Assembly: GCA_032622095.1 (NCBI GenBank)
Contig: CP136061.1
Span: forward strand, 44,463,797 to 44,527,796
Reading direction: 5' to 3'
DNA length: 64,000 nucleotides
From: Siphonodentalium dalli
Lineage: Eukaryota; Mollusca; Scaphopoda; Gadilida; Siphonodentaliidae
Shown: positions 33,927-46,296 of the stretch, in pieces
Position numbering within the stretch: the stretch's first letter is position 1
Layout of the letters: the number at the start of each line of letters is the position of its first letter
Notes under the pieces: model-generated
The model's input: the letters and a program-made list of their open reading frames with translations, nothing else
The model's database searches: none
Told to the model about the DNA's origin: nothing
Program-made: the position numbers and the translations under genes

Positions 33927-34932
33927 TCTCATATATATTTTGAAGACCTCTGTTTGTATGTTTGTTTGTATGTTTGTATGTATGTTTGTTTGTCATTGAT
34001 ACAAATCTACGATTCTCGACCGATCGGGACGAAACTTGGTACGTGGGTGTAGTTTGACAAGGCGGTGGACCTTGTCGTATTGGCGAGACCGGGCCGCGCC
34101 CGCTTCTCGCATGCGCAGACGAGATCTCGGAAACTGGTGGAGCTATCGATTTGAAATTTGCTATGTGAATGTATCTTGCCCCGGATACGAATTTTATCGG
34201 GTCGCCGAGCCCGTGCGACGCCAGCTTCACGCATGCGCAGACCAGATCTCGGAAGATTCTCGACCGATCGGGAGGAAACTTGGTACGTGTGTGTAGTTTG
34301 ACCAGGCGGTCAATATGAGCTCATCAGATTTCAGATCCGAGATCAACTTTTCACGTGCCGAGGTCAAATCTGTTTTTACGCCGTTTTGCGCTAATATATT
34401 TCAGTTCGGTGCTCACAAATCGATATAGCGCGAATAATAAATTTCCAGTCATATAATTTGCACGGTTAGAATCTGTGGCGCTTCCTCTTTCCAACGATGT
34501 ATCACACGCCTGTGTCCGTTTAAAGTTTCTACCTTAATTATCGGGAAGAACGCAGGACCATGCTTCAGTGATCGAAAAACATTCCGTAAATATATTACGC
34601 TGTCGAGAGATCGTGACGTGTCGCGTTTAACTCTTAACCGGCCGATATCGCGTTAACTCATCACCGGCCGAGGTATCCGCAAATGACATTGGGCAATATA
34701 TATATCTCGGACACGTGTGGAGCTATCGATTTGAAATTTGGTATGTGAATGTATCTTGCCCCGTATACGAATTTTATCGGGTCGCCGAGCCCGTGCAACG
34801 CCAGCTTCGCGCATACGCAGACCAGATCTCGGTAACGGGTAGAGCTATCGACTTGAAATTTGGTTTGGGTAGAGCTATCGACTTGAAATTTGGTTTTTGA
34901 ATAGCCCGGACAACGTCGGGCTCATCGGCTAG
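33927..34932 (+). mobile_element. Helitron-like unit U2 (type beta, chimeric)
   Basis: Starts TCTCATATATATTTTGAAGA directly after the CTAG of U1 and ends with hairpin GCCCGGACAACGTCGGGC (34904-34921), TCATCGG, CTAG. The middle (about 34318-34700) matches U4 (CACGTGCCGAGGTCAAATCT, GCGCGAATAATAAA, CCTCTTTCCAACGAT), so a gamma-type internal segment lies within beta ends. It contains about three diverged copies of the 122-bp unit. Confidence 0.75.
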
Positions 34933-35694
34933 TCTCATATATATTTTGAAGACCTCTGTCTGTATGTATGTTTGTTTGTTTGTCTGTTTGTCTGTCTGTC
35001 ATTAATACAAATCTACGATTCTCGACCGATCGGGACGAAACTTGGTACGTGTGTGTAGTTTGACCAGGCGGTGAACGTTGTCGTATTGGCGAGCCCGTGC
35101 GGCGCCCGCTTCGCGCATGCGCAGACGAGATCTCGGAAACGGGTGGAGCTATCGACTTGAAATTTGCTATGTGAATGTATCTTGCCCCGGATACGAATTT
35201 TATCGGGTCGCCGAGCCCGTGCGACACCAGCTTCGCGCATGCGCAGACGAGATCTCGGAAACGGGTGGAGCTATCGACTTGAAATTTGCTATGTGAATGT
35301 ATCTTGCCCCGGATACGAATTTTATCGGGTCGCCGAGCCCGTGCGACACCAGCTTCGCGCATGCGCAGACGAGATCTCGGAAACGGGTGGAGCTATCGAC
35401 TTGAAATTTGCTATGTGAATGTATCTTGCCCCGGATACGAATTTTATCGGGTCGCCGAGCCCGTGCGACGCCAGCTTCGCGCATGCGCAGACGAGATCTC
35501 GGAAACGGGTGGAGCTATCGACTTGAAATTTGGTATGTGAATGTATCATGCCCCGGATACGAATTTTATCGGGTCGCCGAGCCCGTGCGACGCCAGCTTC
35601 GCGCATGCGCAGACGAGATCTTGGAAACGGGTGGAGCTATCGACTTGAAATTTGGTTGTTGAATAGCCCGGACAACGTCGGGCTCATCGGCTAG
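34933..35694 (+). mobile_element. Helitron-like unit U3 (type beta)
   Basis: Same ends as U2 (TCTCATATATATTTTGAAGA; hairpin GCCCGGACAACGTCGGGC, TCATCGGCTAG). Most of the unit is five copies of a 122-bp repeat. The frames on both strands (such as the one at 35286-35540) repeat with the 122-bp period and are not genes. Confidence 0.8.
35092..35655 (+). repeat. 122-bp tandem repeat inside U3
   Basis: Unit landmarks GAGATCTCGGAAACGGGTGG, ATGTGAATGTATCTTGCCCC and GGGTCGCCGAGCCCGTGCGA recur at exactly 122 bp. Each unit contains CGCGCATGCGCA (35112, 35234, 35356, 35478, 35600). U6 has the same unit about 2.5 times. Internal tandem arrays are common in non-autonomous Helitrons and Helentron-like elements. 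Confidence 0.95.
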
Positions 35695-36488
35695 TCTATT
35701 ATATATTTTGGAAGATCTGTGTGTGTGTGTGTCTGTGTGTGTGTGTGATCGCGATGGACTCGAAAACGGCCTAGCCGATTTCGATGAAACTTCGTATGTG
35801 AGGATACTATCGGTCGGGACGTGGCATAGGCATATTAATTTTCAGATCCGAGGTCAACTTTTCACGTGCCGAGGTCAAATCTGTTTTTACGCTGTGTTAC
35901 GGGACTTTCATTTGAGTTCGGTGCATACAAATCGATTCGAAACAGCGCGAATAATAAAATGCCAGTCATAATAATGACACTGTGAGAATCTTTCGTATTT
36001 CCTCTTTCCAACGATATATAATGCGTATGTATCCGTTTTAGTTATCTGCCTCAATTATCAAGAAGAAGTGGTACTATCTTCCATCAGGATAAAAAACAAT
36101 GCGTAACTTCTATGACGTCGTTAGAGGTCATAACTTTAGATCACGTTAACGCTTAACCGGTCGATTCATTTGACTGTTTCAGACGTCTTGGCGATATCTC
36201 TGGCACCGATGGTAATTTATCTTTACGTTGAAACTTGATAATTAATGAGCGTGTGTATATGAGGCGCGTTATATACTTGAGTGGAAATCAAATCGGGTTA
36301 AACTGGCGGATTTTTACGGACGAAATTTGATGCATAGGGTATCTCGGTATCCGTTGGGCCGATTTCCCGTTATCCGCTGGGCCGATTTCCACCATTTTTG
36401 GGGTGTTGGTGTTTGACCCCACCTGACCTTGACCTTCAAAATGGTCAATTCAAGGTCAAAGCCCGGACGAAGTCGGGTCACCTTCTAG
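35695..36488 (+). mobile_element. Helitron-like unit U4 (type gamma)
   Basis: Starts TCTATTATATATTTTGGAAG and ends with hairpin GCCCGGACGAAGTCGGGT (36461-36478), CACCTT and CTAG. It contains ACCTTGACCTTCAAAATGGT near its end, shared in variant form with alpha units. No protein. Confidence 0.75.
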
Positions 36489-36510
36489 TACTATATGTTT
36501 TGAGACTTCC

Positions 36511-36567
<57 letters not shown>

Positions 36568-37600
36568 ATTTATAAAATCGAAAACGGCTGGCTCGATTGA
36601 GTTCAAACTTCCCATATAAGGGTAAAAACCAACGAACACCGTAGTTGTCGCGTTTTGAAGCTCTGATCACCCTTTATCCACTCCCAAATCACCGCAAAGG
36701 CACGGCGGGGGTTAATCAAGTGATAATTTAATGAGCGTTTGTTTTTGACGCATCGCTATAAAGAGCGTCTGTTTACCATTCAACGTTATTAGCATCTGCA
36801 GAGAGATGTACGGGAACATTGAGTGGTTTCCTATGCGGGGAGATTTATTGGATGCCATAGTACTCGTACAACATCATTGTTATAGTATGTATGACACTTA
36901 GGTCAGGGCTTAGGGGGTAGTTGTAGGCATAATGCTTCTCAGAAATCCCGGTTACAAACCAACACTCACAATTTCGTATTTACGCAACGTTATCGCTCGA
37001 AATTTATTATGCAGAGAGATATACGGGAACAAGTGCTTTCCTATTTTTAGAACGCAACACATGATACCAAACAAAATTACGTCTCGTTGGTGATGGCGTT
37101 CACGACGGGATTAATTGACTGTCCGCTCTTTGTGAGGTTGGGGTTCACGACGGGATTAACTTTGCGGGGACTATTGACCATCTCGTAAGGGTGGACAACC
37201 TCTGTCAGGGGCTGCTCAATGGCCACGGGCAGGTTAAACAAAAATCATACCTCTTCTGGGTCTGGGCGTGTATAGACATGAGCGTGTTGTGTTCCTAAGA
37301 ACGCAGAGCATGTTGTGTTCCTAAGAACGCGGATCGGGTAAGTTTTTCCGCCCTAGGTGAGCTCAAACTTCGTATATAAGTGTAAAAACACACGGGGATC
37401 GTCGACGTCGCATTGTGTGAAACATTCTTATGTCTGTCGTTCCTAGGAACGGGGGGATTTTTCATCGGGTCAGTCTTAACCTTCAAACGGGTACCCACAA
37501 ATTATATATTGTGACCCCGACATGACCTTGACCTTGAAAATGATCAATAAACATTATCATGTTTCTGACCAAGCACGCCAGTGGCGGGCTAACCTGCTAG
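36489..37600 (+). mobile_element. Helitron-like unit U5 (type alpha)
   Basis: 5' end TACTATATGTTTTGAGACTTCC, the alpha start, follows U4's CTAG; the initial TC may overlap that end (TCTAG at 36484-36488). 3' end: CGCCAGTGGCG hairpin, GGCTAACCTG, CTAG. Holds a long (TA)n run and GGTTCGAGCTC-like alpha segments. The segment GGCGTTCACGACGGGATTAA occurs in two near copies (37096, 37143). Confidence 0.7.
36512..36564 (+). repeat. (TA)26 microsatellite
   Basis: Uninterrupted TA dinucleotides close to the 5' end of U5; U1 has only a short TATATA at the same place. Confidence 0.95.
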
Positions 37601-38105
37601 TCTCATATATATTTTGAAGAACTCTGTCTGTATGTTTGTTTGTATGTTTGTTTGTCATTTATACAAATCTACGATTCTCGACCGATCGGGACGAAACTTG
37701 GTACGTGTGTGTAGTTTGCCAGGCGGTGGACGTTGTCGTATTGGCGAGCCCGTGTGGCACCCGCTTCGCGCATGCGCAGACGAGATCTCGGAAACGGGTG
37801 GAGCTATCGACTTGAAATTTGGTATGTGAATGTATCTTGCCCAGGATACGAATTGTATCGGGTCGCCGAGTCCGTGCGACGCCAGTTTCGCGCATGCGCA
37901 GACCAGATCTCGGAAACGGGTGGAGCTATCGACTTGAAATTTGATATGTGAATGTATCTTGCCCCGGATACGAATTTTATCGGGTCGCCGAGCCCGTGCG
38001 ACGCCAGCTTCGCGCATGCGCAGACCAGATCTCGAAAACGGGTGGAGCTATCGACTTGAAATTTGGTTTTTGAATAGCCCGGACAACGTCGGGCTCATCG
38101 GCTAG
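37601..38105 (+). mobile_element. Helitron-like unit U6 (type beta, shortest)
   Basis: TCTCATATATATTTTGAAGA to hairpin GCCCGGACAACGTCGGGC, TCATCGG, CTAG. It is followed by T and non-Helitron sequence (repeat R). CGCGCATGCGCA at 37767, 37889 and 38011 marks 122-bp units. It is the last unit of the array. Confidence 0.8.
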
Positions 38106-38106
38106 T

Positions 38107-38540
38107 TACTATATATTTGGATTCGGAGGTAAAAAGTATTTGATTCGATTCGAGGAACCCATCTATCAAAGCTCAGAGTTATTAGATGTCGATTTTTTAA
38201 ATCTATTATTTTTCAACATCGAGAATTATTAGTGGCCAAGTAAACAGTCGACGAGGCGACGGTCTCGGACCAAAATTCGGATGAAGATGGATAACTATAA
38301 AATCAAGAAGCTTTCTGTTGATAATAAGGCCAAATTTCGTCAAACAACATGTTAATAAATAACACGTAGTTAGCATTAATTTTTGGCAATTGATCGATTC
38401 TGATAACTGAAGCGGCTTTTCTAAAAAATGTTGTTATAGGAATCTGATTATATGGGGAGCATCGAATCTGATTGAGTACCTTTAATATGTTTGAAGCAAA
38501 TTAAGCATATGTATCACTGGTCGCATTGTGGCCGCTTGTT
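38107..38540 (+). repeat. Repeat R, copy 1
   Basis: Matches the reverse strand of 47380-47820: TATTTGATTCGATTCGAGGA, AGTTATTAGAT, ATCGATTCTGATAA and GATTGAGTACCTTTAAYAT occur in the same order. The Helitron array abuts its left edge. Confidence 0.75.
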
Positions 38541-39628
38541 CTCTCCACCTGACTTATTATTTACAAGTTTCGCTAGACGTTGGCCTATATATATATGCTA
38601 CTAAAAATATGCTTAAATCAAAATATATAACCGTATAGGTTTGGCGCCGTAAAATCATCTAACTGCTCCCGCCATGTGCATCTCCATGACAATACCATAG
38701 CAACGCACGTTACAACTTACACATACTCGTGGCTGAAAGTGGCTATTATGCACTATAGTACTCCCTCTTTACGTAAAGCAGGCGCGTATATATAGGGACG
38801 GCACATAAGTGCAATGCGGGAGGGGGCAACGAAGTGCTTTACAAGCCCTTGTGTCTGTGACATTGCTTTGTCGGAAAATAGAGTAATATGTAGCTATCAG
38901 CACTTTTTCTCTAGACGCGCATGTGGTATACAGTTTGACTATAGTTTACTGTTGAGAAAAGTGATGAAAATATAGATGGTATTTAATCTTGAAATCTATG
39001 GTCATCAACACATATTTTCTTAACTGCGTGGTATTCAGTATGCATTCACCCTCTCGGTAAACCATTCTGTATTCAACCTCCCCTCCTCCTATATATGCTC
39101 AAATGGCATTCATGATTCAGGGAGGGGGTAACGCCCCCTGTTGTCATACTCCTGCCAATACCACATCAGCTGACTCAGCCATATGTGTCATATATAGATG
39201 TACGTAATTTGTCGGAAACGATATAGTAATTCATGTGGAATAAAAAAAACACAGTGCATATATACTATGAATTTACAGCTGCAAGAACAATTCCCGGGCG
39301 CATCCATGGGTGCATCTAGACTTTCTAGTGACTGACAGGCGTATTTCGACGGGTTATATAGAAATGAATATATAACACATAAGATCCTCTGCAAATACGA
39401 ATGCCAAGAATGTGCAGCGCGCACGTGCAAGAATACCTCTCAGTGCACTGCAGCCAACAAAGGAATTACACCCAAAATGTTTCTTGGGAGAACAATCGTG
39501 CCACCCAGGTGTTCGCTGTCTATGTATCTGGACATGCATGCAGGGGCGTGCCAGAGGGGTTTTGGGGAAGGATGTACACCACAACTTTCAACGGTGGAAA
39601 TTTCATGAAATGCACAACATCATGCAGT
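38541..39628. other. Non-coding, no recognised feature
   Basis: Overlapping short frames near 39401-39660 have no recognisable domain. Confidence 0.4.
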
Positions 39629-39856
39629 TTAACCCTTTGAGTGCCAGGTCCGATTTTTGAATCAACCCATATACCCTGTGCCAATGCATTCTCTTATATA
39701 TGCGAGTCGACCATAGGTCGCCTCGCATATATAAGAGAATGCATTGGCCTAATTATTTTTTTTTACAATTTTAATAATTTCTTCTTATATTCTTTAACAG
39801 ACTTATTGTGTAGGTTTAGGGCCGATCAGATCGGCCCCTGGCACTCAAAGGGTTAA
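39629..39856 (+). mobile_element. TTAA MITE, family B, copy 3
   Basis: TTAACCCTTTGAGTGCCAGG to CCTGGCACTCAAAGGGTTAA, with one cassette (about 39681-39748). At 228 bp it is an internal-deletion form of the 467-bp copy at 12192. Confidence 0.9.
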
Positions 39857-41971
39857 ATTTGAGACCATGTATTATATGTTTATATAAAGATAAACTATTC
39901 CGATAGTTTGATACCGATATTTGGGGTGTAATTAGTTGTTTAGACAAGTTTTCCCACTTTCGGTCGATTGTTTGGACTCAAATGGCCATAAGTTGGAAAA
40001 TGCTAAATCAGACAGTATATAAGAAGGTAGAAGTTACCTACCAACGGGTTGCAACAATAATTTTAGGTGGGGTGTAGTTGGACAGTCTATGTCGGACACT
40101 TCCATAAGGCTGACAGGGATGTCAGGGCATCAGGGACAGAGGGTTATGGGGGGTTTCTACACCCAATTGTGGTCAAAATGTTCAATATATTTAGTTGGAA
40201 ATATCATGGATTGCACTACATTTATTTTTACATTTTACACCACATATAGGTGGTGTTCTCATTATTTGATTTTCCAACCTATAATAAGTGGGGAATTTGT
40301 TGGTTTTAGACCAAAAGTAGCATAATATTCTACATTTAGTCAAAATTGTGGTCTGAAGTTGCTATCAGTAACTGTTGCAAATTGTCCAAACTTTGGGGTA
40401 TCAGCTCGGAAATGTCCAGCCCAAGGGGTTGCCAATGGATTTTCGCGAACATTGCAATTATATCTAGTTCAAGGGGTGCATGTAGTTGACAGTATGAATA
40501 TAGATACCTCAAACATAGACTATCTAGTCGTGTCACTACTGGACACGCATGTCGCTTGTCGTTTCTCTAAGCTGGTGTGTGAGGGTACAGTACAACGGCA
40601 GTTAAAACATTGTAAAAATCAACACCGAAACGAATTATAAAACAAACTGAAAACGGATCGCTAAAGGCCAAACAGTACGTTCAACGGTATATTTTTTGTC
40701 AACATGTTTACGAGAAAATTAATCATCCTATGTTACTGATCGCACAAAACAACAAATAGTTCAATCGCGCGAAGAATGTAAATCTCTATAGTCGGGTGCG
40801 CAACAACAACCGTCCCACCTATGTTATGGTGTATCGGGTTACCGCACCATTATTAATTACAACTTGCCAATATTGTTTTGCCATGTGATAGCCTATTTTA
40901 TTGCATGAATGTGGCGATTAACGGGAATTTTATGGCGGTACTTAGGTTCTATAGACTACATGCCCTGATAGTTCGGTACGAATGTCTCGGATGCACCTGA
41001 GTGTGAATTTCACATAACCACATTTCTTGGTTTCATTCCCACTGTTTTATTTCAAGAACTAATAAGAGTAAAGCTTTATCGTGTTTGTCTACTTACACAC
41101 ACATCCCATGTGGTTCGAACACCCTGCCTCATTTTATAATATTCATATAATTTTTAAATAAAATATCAGTTGACCGAAACAAGATCTACATTGACGTCCA
41201 TCAAAACAGCAATCGATGACATTTGTGTTTCAGAAACAGCTACAGTAACTGTAACATGAATCTCGTATAGTTAAGATCTGAGATAAGTTAAATCAAAATA
41301 TCGGTTATAAGCATATGGATCAAAAGACATCAAATATCTATTATGTACACTATATCCGTTTCTGTGATGCATGCAGATAATGCGCGGACATGTTGGAGCC
41401 AGCCAAAACTAGCACATAAAAAATAGCATTGCACATACAAGACGGTCATGATTTATGTCTAATTGATAACTTAAAGGGCTTGGCATCTTCTTAAACGTTA
41501 AAATTAAATAATGTGAGAGGAACAGGTTCGTGCCTATTGAATATCTCCGTCCAACTTAAAATGTCTAACAATTTCCAACTGAAATCCGAACTTCCCGATT
41601 CCATTGCATCACCATCGGTTTGAGTTCTCCAACTGTGCTTAATGGTCAGGGACCTCAACTGGAAAACACTATTATGTCTATAAAAAATTTACAATTACAC
41701 AGTACACAAGTAGATCCATTAGTAAAACACCCGGAACAAACACTGCATGAGACAAAAGTAGAACAATCAAGAAGAAACAACTAGAAATATGCCTTGCCAC
41801 ATTTCTTATTTTCTGATTCACTCTATAAATAAGTATCTAATGTGTTATTCTTCCACTAAAATTAGTAACCATTCAACAAATAAAAGTGGTGATATGGTAA
41901 GTCAATAAACAAAAAAATGTGTTTACAAAATTACAAATTTGCTTCAAATAATTTCAAGTTGCCTAACATGG
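39857..41971. other. Non-coding; repeat H copy 2
   Basis: 40245-40345 matches repeat H at 2985-3090. The segment 40385-40500 belongs to the diffuse GGGGTGCA(G/T) family. The 93-codon frame at 40359-40640 has no recognisable domain. Nothing seen from 40650 to 41971. Confidence 0.45.
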
Positions 41972-42497
41972 TTAAAGGTACGGAAGGCGTTCGTTGCAGA
42001 CATATTCATATTTATTCAAATCGCCATCAACAGAAGGAATATTAAAATATATATAGTTTTGTTCATATGCCAAACATAATCAGCGCGTAAATAGTATATT
42101 GTCGTCAAGACGTACGATGGTGTACGTAAACAAGAGCCTGCTCGTGTTACTTAAGTGTTGCTTCTGTTTACACAACACATTGCAATTCTATTGGTTAATC
42201 ACACACAAATGATATAAACGCTCTTTATTATTTCCATATCAGGAAAACAGTAACAAATAACGCTCTTTATGTTTACCATATCCAGATCTAAACAAAAGCC
42301 AGGAAAAGTAAGTTTTTTTGCTTTTGTTTACATAACAAAGGAAATATTTGACGATAACATACTGTTTATGCCATATTTCCGATTGGAATAAGAACAAAGA
42401 CTCTCTATATTTTACTATTCTTTCTGTTTTTGGTGGTTTTTGACGGAGGTGAATATTTTAACAGCACACACACCGCCAACGCCGCCCGTATCTTTAA
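41972..42497. mobile_element. TTAA MITE, family C, copy 3
   Basis: TTAAAGGTACGGAAGGCG to CGCCCGTATCTTTAA, TTAA on both sides; colinear with 4181-4710 (ATATGCCAAACATAATCAGC, TAATCACACACAAATGATAT). Confidence 0.85.
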
Positions 42498-43803
42498 CAT
42501 GTAGTTCTGGTCACGTCAAGTGAGGTCCCTTGATCCTTAATTCAAGCTTCCCAACCTTTTGAAATTTCCTACCCGACACCCACTATATACGATTGTAAAT
42601 TGTCCAAAATGATGAACCTTTCAGTCAAGTATAGAAAAATAATCTATTTCCGTTCTAAAAACAAAACATTTAAAACTAATTTAGTCGGAATTTTAAAATA
42701 TCCGAACGATCTCAACCTATTTTTTATCTGAAATTTCCAATTATTGAAAAATTTCACTAAAGTTGGGGTGAGACACCCCCCCCCCCCCCCCAATCCTTGG
42801 CGAGGAAGAATCCAAGGGTCTGGGTTTTAAATTCCTGAGACAAGTTTAGTAACACCACGATGGATAACATTCTTTCAATTGTGACATTCGATAAGGTGGA
42901 CGAAGGCCAAATATTTTCAGACGCAGACCTAATTGACCTTTCAACATAACGCAGTATAAACTCCCTGATGAACGCAAAAGAAGTATATTTGAAACAATAG
43001 TTAAACCCACGCCTTTGTTTCGCTTGTACAAAGTACGCATTGTCGACCGTATGGGCGGGGCATTATGCCAGGTGTTTCCAAGATGTGCACTTAGTTCTGA
43101 TATATTGGTCGCAATATAACTTGGTGTTCGCCATGTGTCTGAGTCAATGCCAAGAGTTGGTATGCTGTAACAATTAAAGACGATGGTCTCCGAAAAAGGC
43201 AATTAGTGTGTTGCTACATAAGGAGCACCTGGCGAATGCGTATAGACTATAACTGATATACTGCCTTAACAGGAAAATGCCAGTTCTAAATTCTAAAACT
43301 AAGATAAACACCCCCAAAATTAGTTTTCATAGGTCCAAATGTTATGCGGAAGGTTTTATGGTGGGGGAGGGGTGGGGCTATGCCATGCGACCATATCGGA
43401 TAATATTGCTGAACTTTCATATTTACGAAATTTGGAAAACAATTCCATGGTTACTTCAGGGTTAATTGTTTTTATATAAAAAATGGAGACATAAATTCCG
43501 CGTTTGTAAACAGGGGAAAGTTGGATTGGTTTAGGTGGCGTATTGTCTCTCCCTCCTCGCGTTGGGGGAATATTTTATTATTTTGAATGTTCCAGGAATG
43601 AATCTAGGGCCTCATGTACAGCAGTGCTATGCTTGGGACTTTTCAGTGAGGGATATTCAGACAATTTTTCTACAAAACAAATCCACTGGGCAACATTGTA
43701 AGTGTCTTTCTAGACTCCTCAATACAAGCCTACAATTAATTACCTATATGTATGTGTCGATTCATCATGGGTGTCCTTGTCTCGTCATGCCTAGCATATA
43801 ATA
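42498..43803. other. Non-coding; one unassigned open frame
   Basis: C-run at about 42776-42791. The minus-strand frame 42846-43202 (118 codons) is one of the longer non-repeat frames here. I recognise no domain, signal peptide or family, and flanks show no exon signals I trust. Confidence 0.35.
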
Positions 43804-43868
43804 TACTCTTTGCGAGGCCAAATTTGGTATATATGCCATATATACCAAATTTGGCCTCGCAAAGAGTA
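43804..43868. repeat. Perfect 65-bp palindrome
   Basis: Two exact 32-bp arms (TACTCTTTGCGAGGCCAAAT...) around a single C. No TSD or second copy seen. Confidence 0.95.
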
Positions 43869-45127
43869 GTCATTTTGTACATACTGCATAGGTGGATGGT
43901 AATTTAAACCATACATGTGTGAGACCTGTTTTAAGGGATTTGGTTGAGTGTAGACAACGTTTAGGAGGCACATGCGCCCAGACCCCCATAGCTACGCACC
44001 TAGTTGGACATATTCCGATCATAAGTTAAATTAACGACAGGAGGCCGTTTAATCAACATATGAATTAATCATCCCTACTGACACAAAATCTGTAGGCGAG
44101 CATCTTGTCATGAAATAGTCAATAAAAAACATACCGTTATATCTTAATTGTCCATTATATTTGATAATACTAATAATAAGGACCAGTGGTGCCGGGTAGA
44201 CGGCCAGCATAGGCCACAGCACTCCACACAATACGTATACTAATTGACTTACTTATATTATAATGTATTAATATATAATGTATTGTGAAATAAAATATTA
44301 TCCTATCCTATCCAGTGTTATATAGCGATTAACAATTACTTGCTCTAACATGATTTTAAACATTACAATACATGTATTACCACAGTCATTTGTACAACAA
44401 GCCAACCAATGAACCGGATGCAGCAATTGCATGCACTGCTCTAGTTTGATCAGAACATGCTCTGATACTCATCAGAATGACAAAGCTGACTGCATGGTAC
44501 TCGTTTAACGCATTAGTGTTGCGAAGCCGACACAGTACGAGCGATTTGACACACCCGAGCGAATAAAGACGAGATTATTATTTGTTGGAAACATTTGTGT
44601 TGTTGATATTTCAAATTCAATTTAATTCAAGATGAATCTTCCAACCATTGGCTAACAGCTAATGGACCGTTGCTAGCATATCATTGAAATGTTCTTCTTT
44701 AAAGTTACGCAGATTTGGCACAGCTCAGGAATTTAATTTGGTACTTTTTATTCTCATTATCAGTTAGAACAAACTAATGCCTCGATCACACACATAATCT
44801 TACATTCGTTAAGCTATCCGGATGTTCACCCATCGACCGGATTGTTTGGATTGAGACCTCACGCGGCCAAACGGTCCTCAACGTAACGATTTGGCATAAT
44901 CATATTGTGGTGACACACGTTCTCGCTCATTCCACTTGATTATACCTTTATTCGATTGACTTATTTTGAAATCAGCAACTTTCATTAATTGAATCATCAT
45001 TGTTGAAACAGAATCATCTGATCTGGAATATAAATGTTGTAATGCTACAATACCGGGTGGTTTCAAATGTTAACCGGTTAAAGTGTGACATACATAGTTA
45101 TCGCTAAAATATCAATCGTATCTGATC
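43869..45127. other. Non-coding; possible LINE or gene 3' tail
   Basis: GAAATAAAATATTATCCTATCCTATCC near 44286-44313 looks like a polyadenylation signal plus a pentamer tail, as at the 3' end of some LINEs, but no coding part was recognised upstream. Confidence 0.35.
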
Positions 45128-45526
45128 CAAGCCTCAGTTTAGTGTACCTGTCGTTTGCAGGGTGATGTCTCCAGGGGGAGAATTTAGTGATGATATCACG
45201 CATCGTGGGCTAGCATCACCAAATTCACCCTCTGTGGACTTCATTCTGCATGACCTCATCTACCTATGAGACATAGACTCAGATTGAAGTTCCCAAATGG
45301 TGAATATTGTGATTGACACCCATTGGGAACCTCGATTATGCAATGTGCAGAATCTATGTGAAGAAATTTCTATAGAAATGTGATACTAAAGACACTTTCC
45401 AGAGAAGATGAGGACTAAGCAGAGGGTGAATTTGGTGATTCTAGCCATCTATGCGGGATAGCGTCACTAAATTCACCCTCTGGGAACCTCATTTTGCAAA
45501 TGAAAGGCACACTAAACTCAGACTTG
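45128..45526. mobile_element. hAT-like MITE, family E, copy 2
   Basis: TIRs CAAGCCTCAGTTTAGTGT and CAAGTCTGAGTTTAGTGT (complement) are flanked by an exact 8-bp duplication ATCTGATC (45120-45127, 45527-45534). Interior arms with TTCACCCTCT correspond to copy 1. Confidence 0.88.
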
Positions 45527-46296
45527 ATCTGATCTTACCCATGTTAAGTGTGAACGGTACACAACACCGCAACAATATAACAAGACTGTAAGAGTTGGTC
45601 GGGCTGGATAATGTTACATTTTATTAAACAAAACCACATTCTTGAGTACACGACTATTGCGCGGTGCTTGGCCTCTCGCGTGTTTGTCTTCGTTAAGTGT
45701 ACGAAGTGCGCTGTTTGTTTTATTGCGGAGTTCCGGATATGTTACTTTTGGTGGCGATGGTTGTACCAGCTGGCGGGTGGGTCCGAGATACGAAACAATA
45801 GATATACGGCTTATTATGTTTCATAATTGACACGATCTGTTGTCTCCAGTTGGCCCTCCGCGGAGATTATAGTTCTCTGGTCACATTCATGTGAAACCAG
45901 ATATATTTTATTACTAAATGGCGTATATAGTTCCAATTCGTAGACATTCGTTCCAGCCTATAAACGCTGCCAACGTGCGGTAGGTTAGACCAGGTATGAT
46001 AGGTATCACACGCTATACGTCCTTCAAATATTCGGAGAACATATTTGTAGGTGACAACTGAATATTAACCTTTGAGTTCAGATTTTCCGAAATAATACAG
46101 CATCGTATGTGGCATCAATCATATAGGGGGCTCACTATAGGCCAACATAAGCCGTCCGTTAATTACGAAGCTGGTTCTAATCCCAATCAGCACATATTTG
46201 TGACACACACAAATACTAGATCAAGATCATGGCATGAATCTCTACTATGGCTACGGGCGTTAGCCATAGTAGATAGTCATGGCATGATCTATACTA
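45527..46296. other. Non-coding; partial K end
   Basis: The segment 46225-46290 (TCTACTATGGCTACGGGCGT ... GTCATGGCATGATC) resembles the right end of K1, suggesting an extra fragment before K2. Overlapping frames at 45611-45830 have no recognised domain. Confidence 0.45.

Noticed and set aside
35286-35662. Arg-rich repeat peptides on both strands in the Helitron region
   Set aside because: They recur with the 122-bp DNA period; 122 is not a multiple of three, so phase shifts every unit and no single protein is maintained.
42846-43202. 118-codon minus-strand frame as a gene
   Set aside because: No recognisable family or domain, no repeat copy for comparison, and length is within chance for 64 kb of six-frame sequence.
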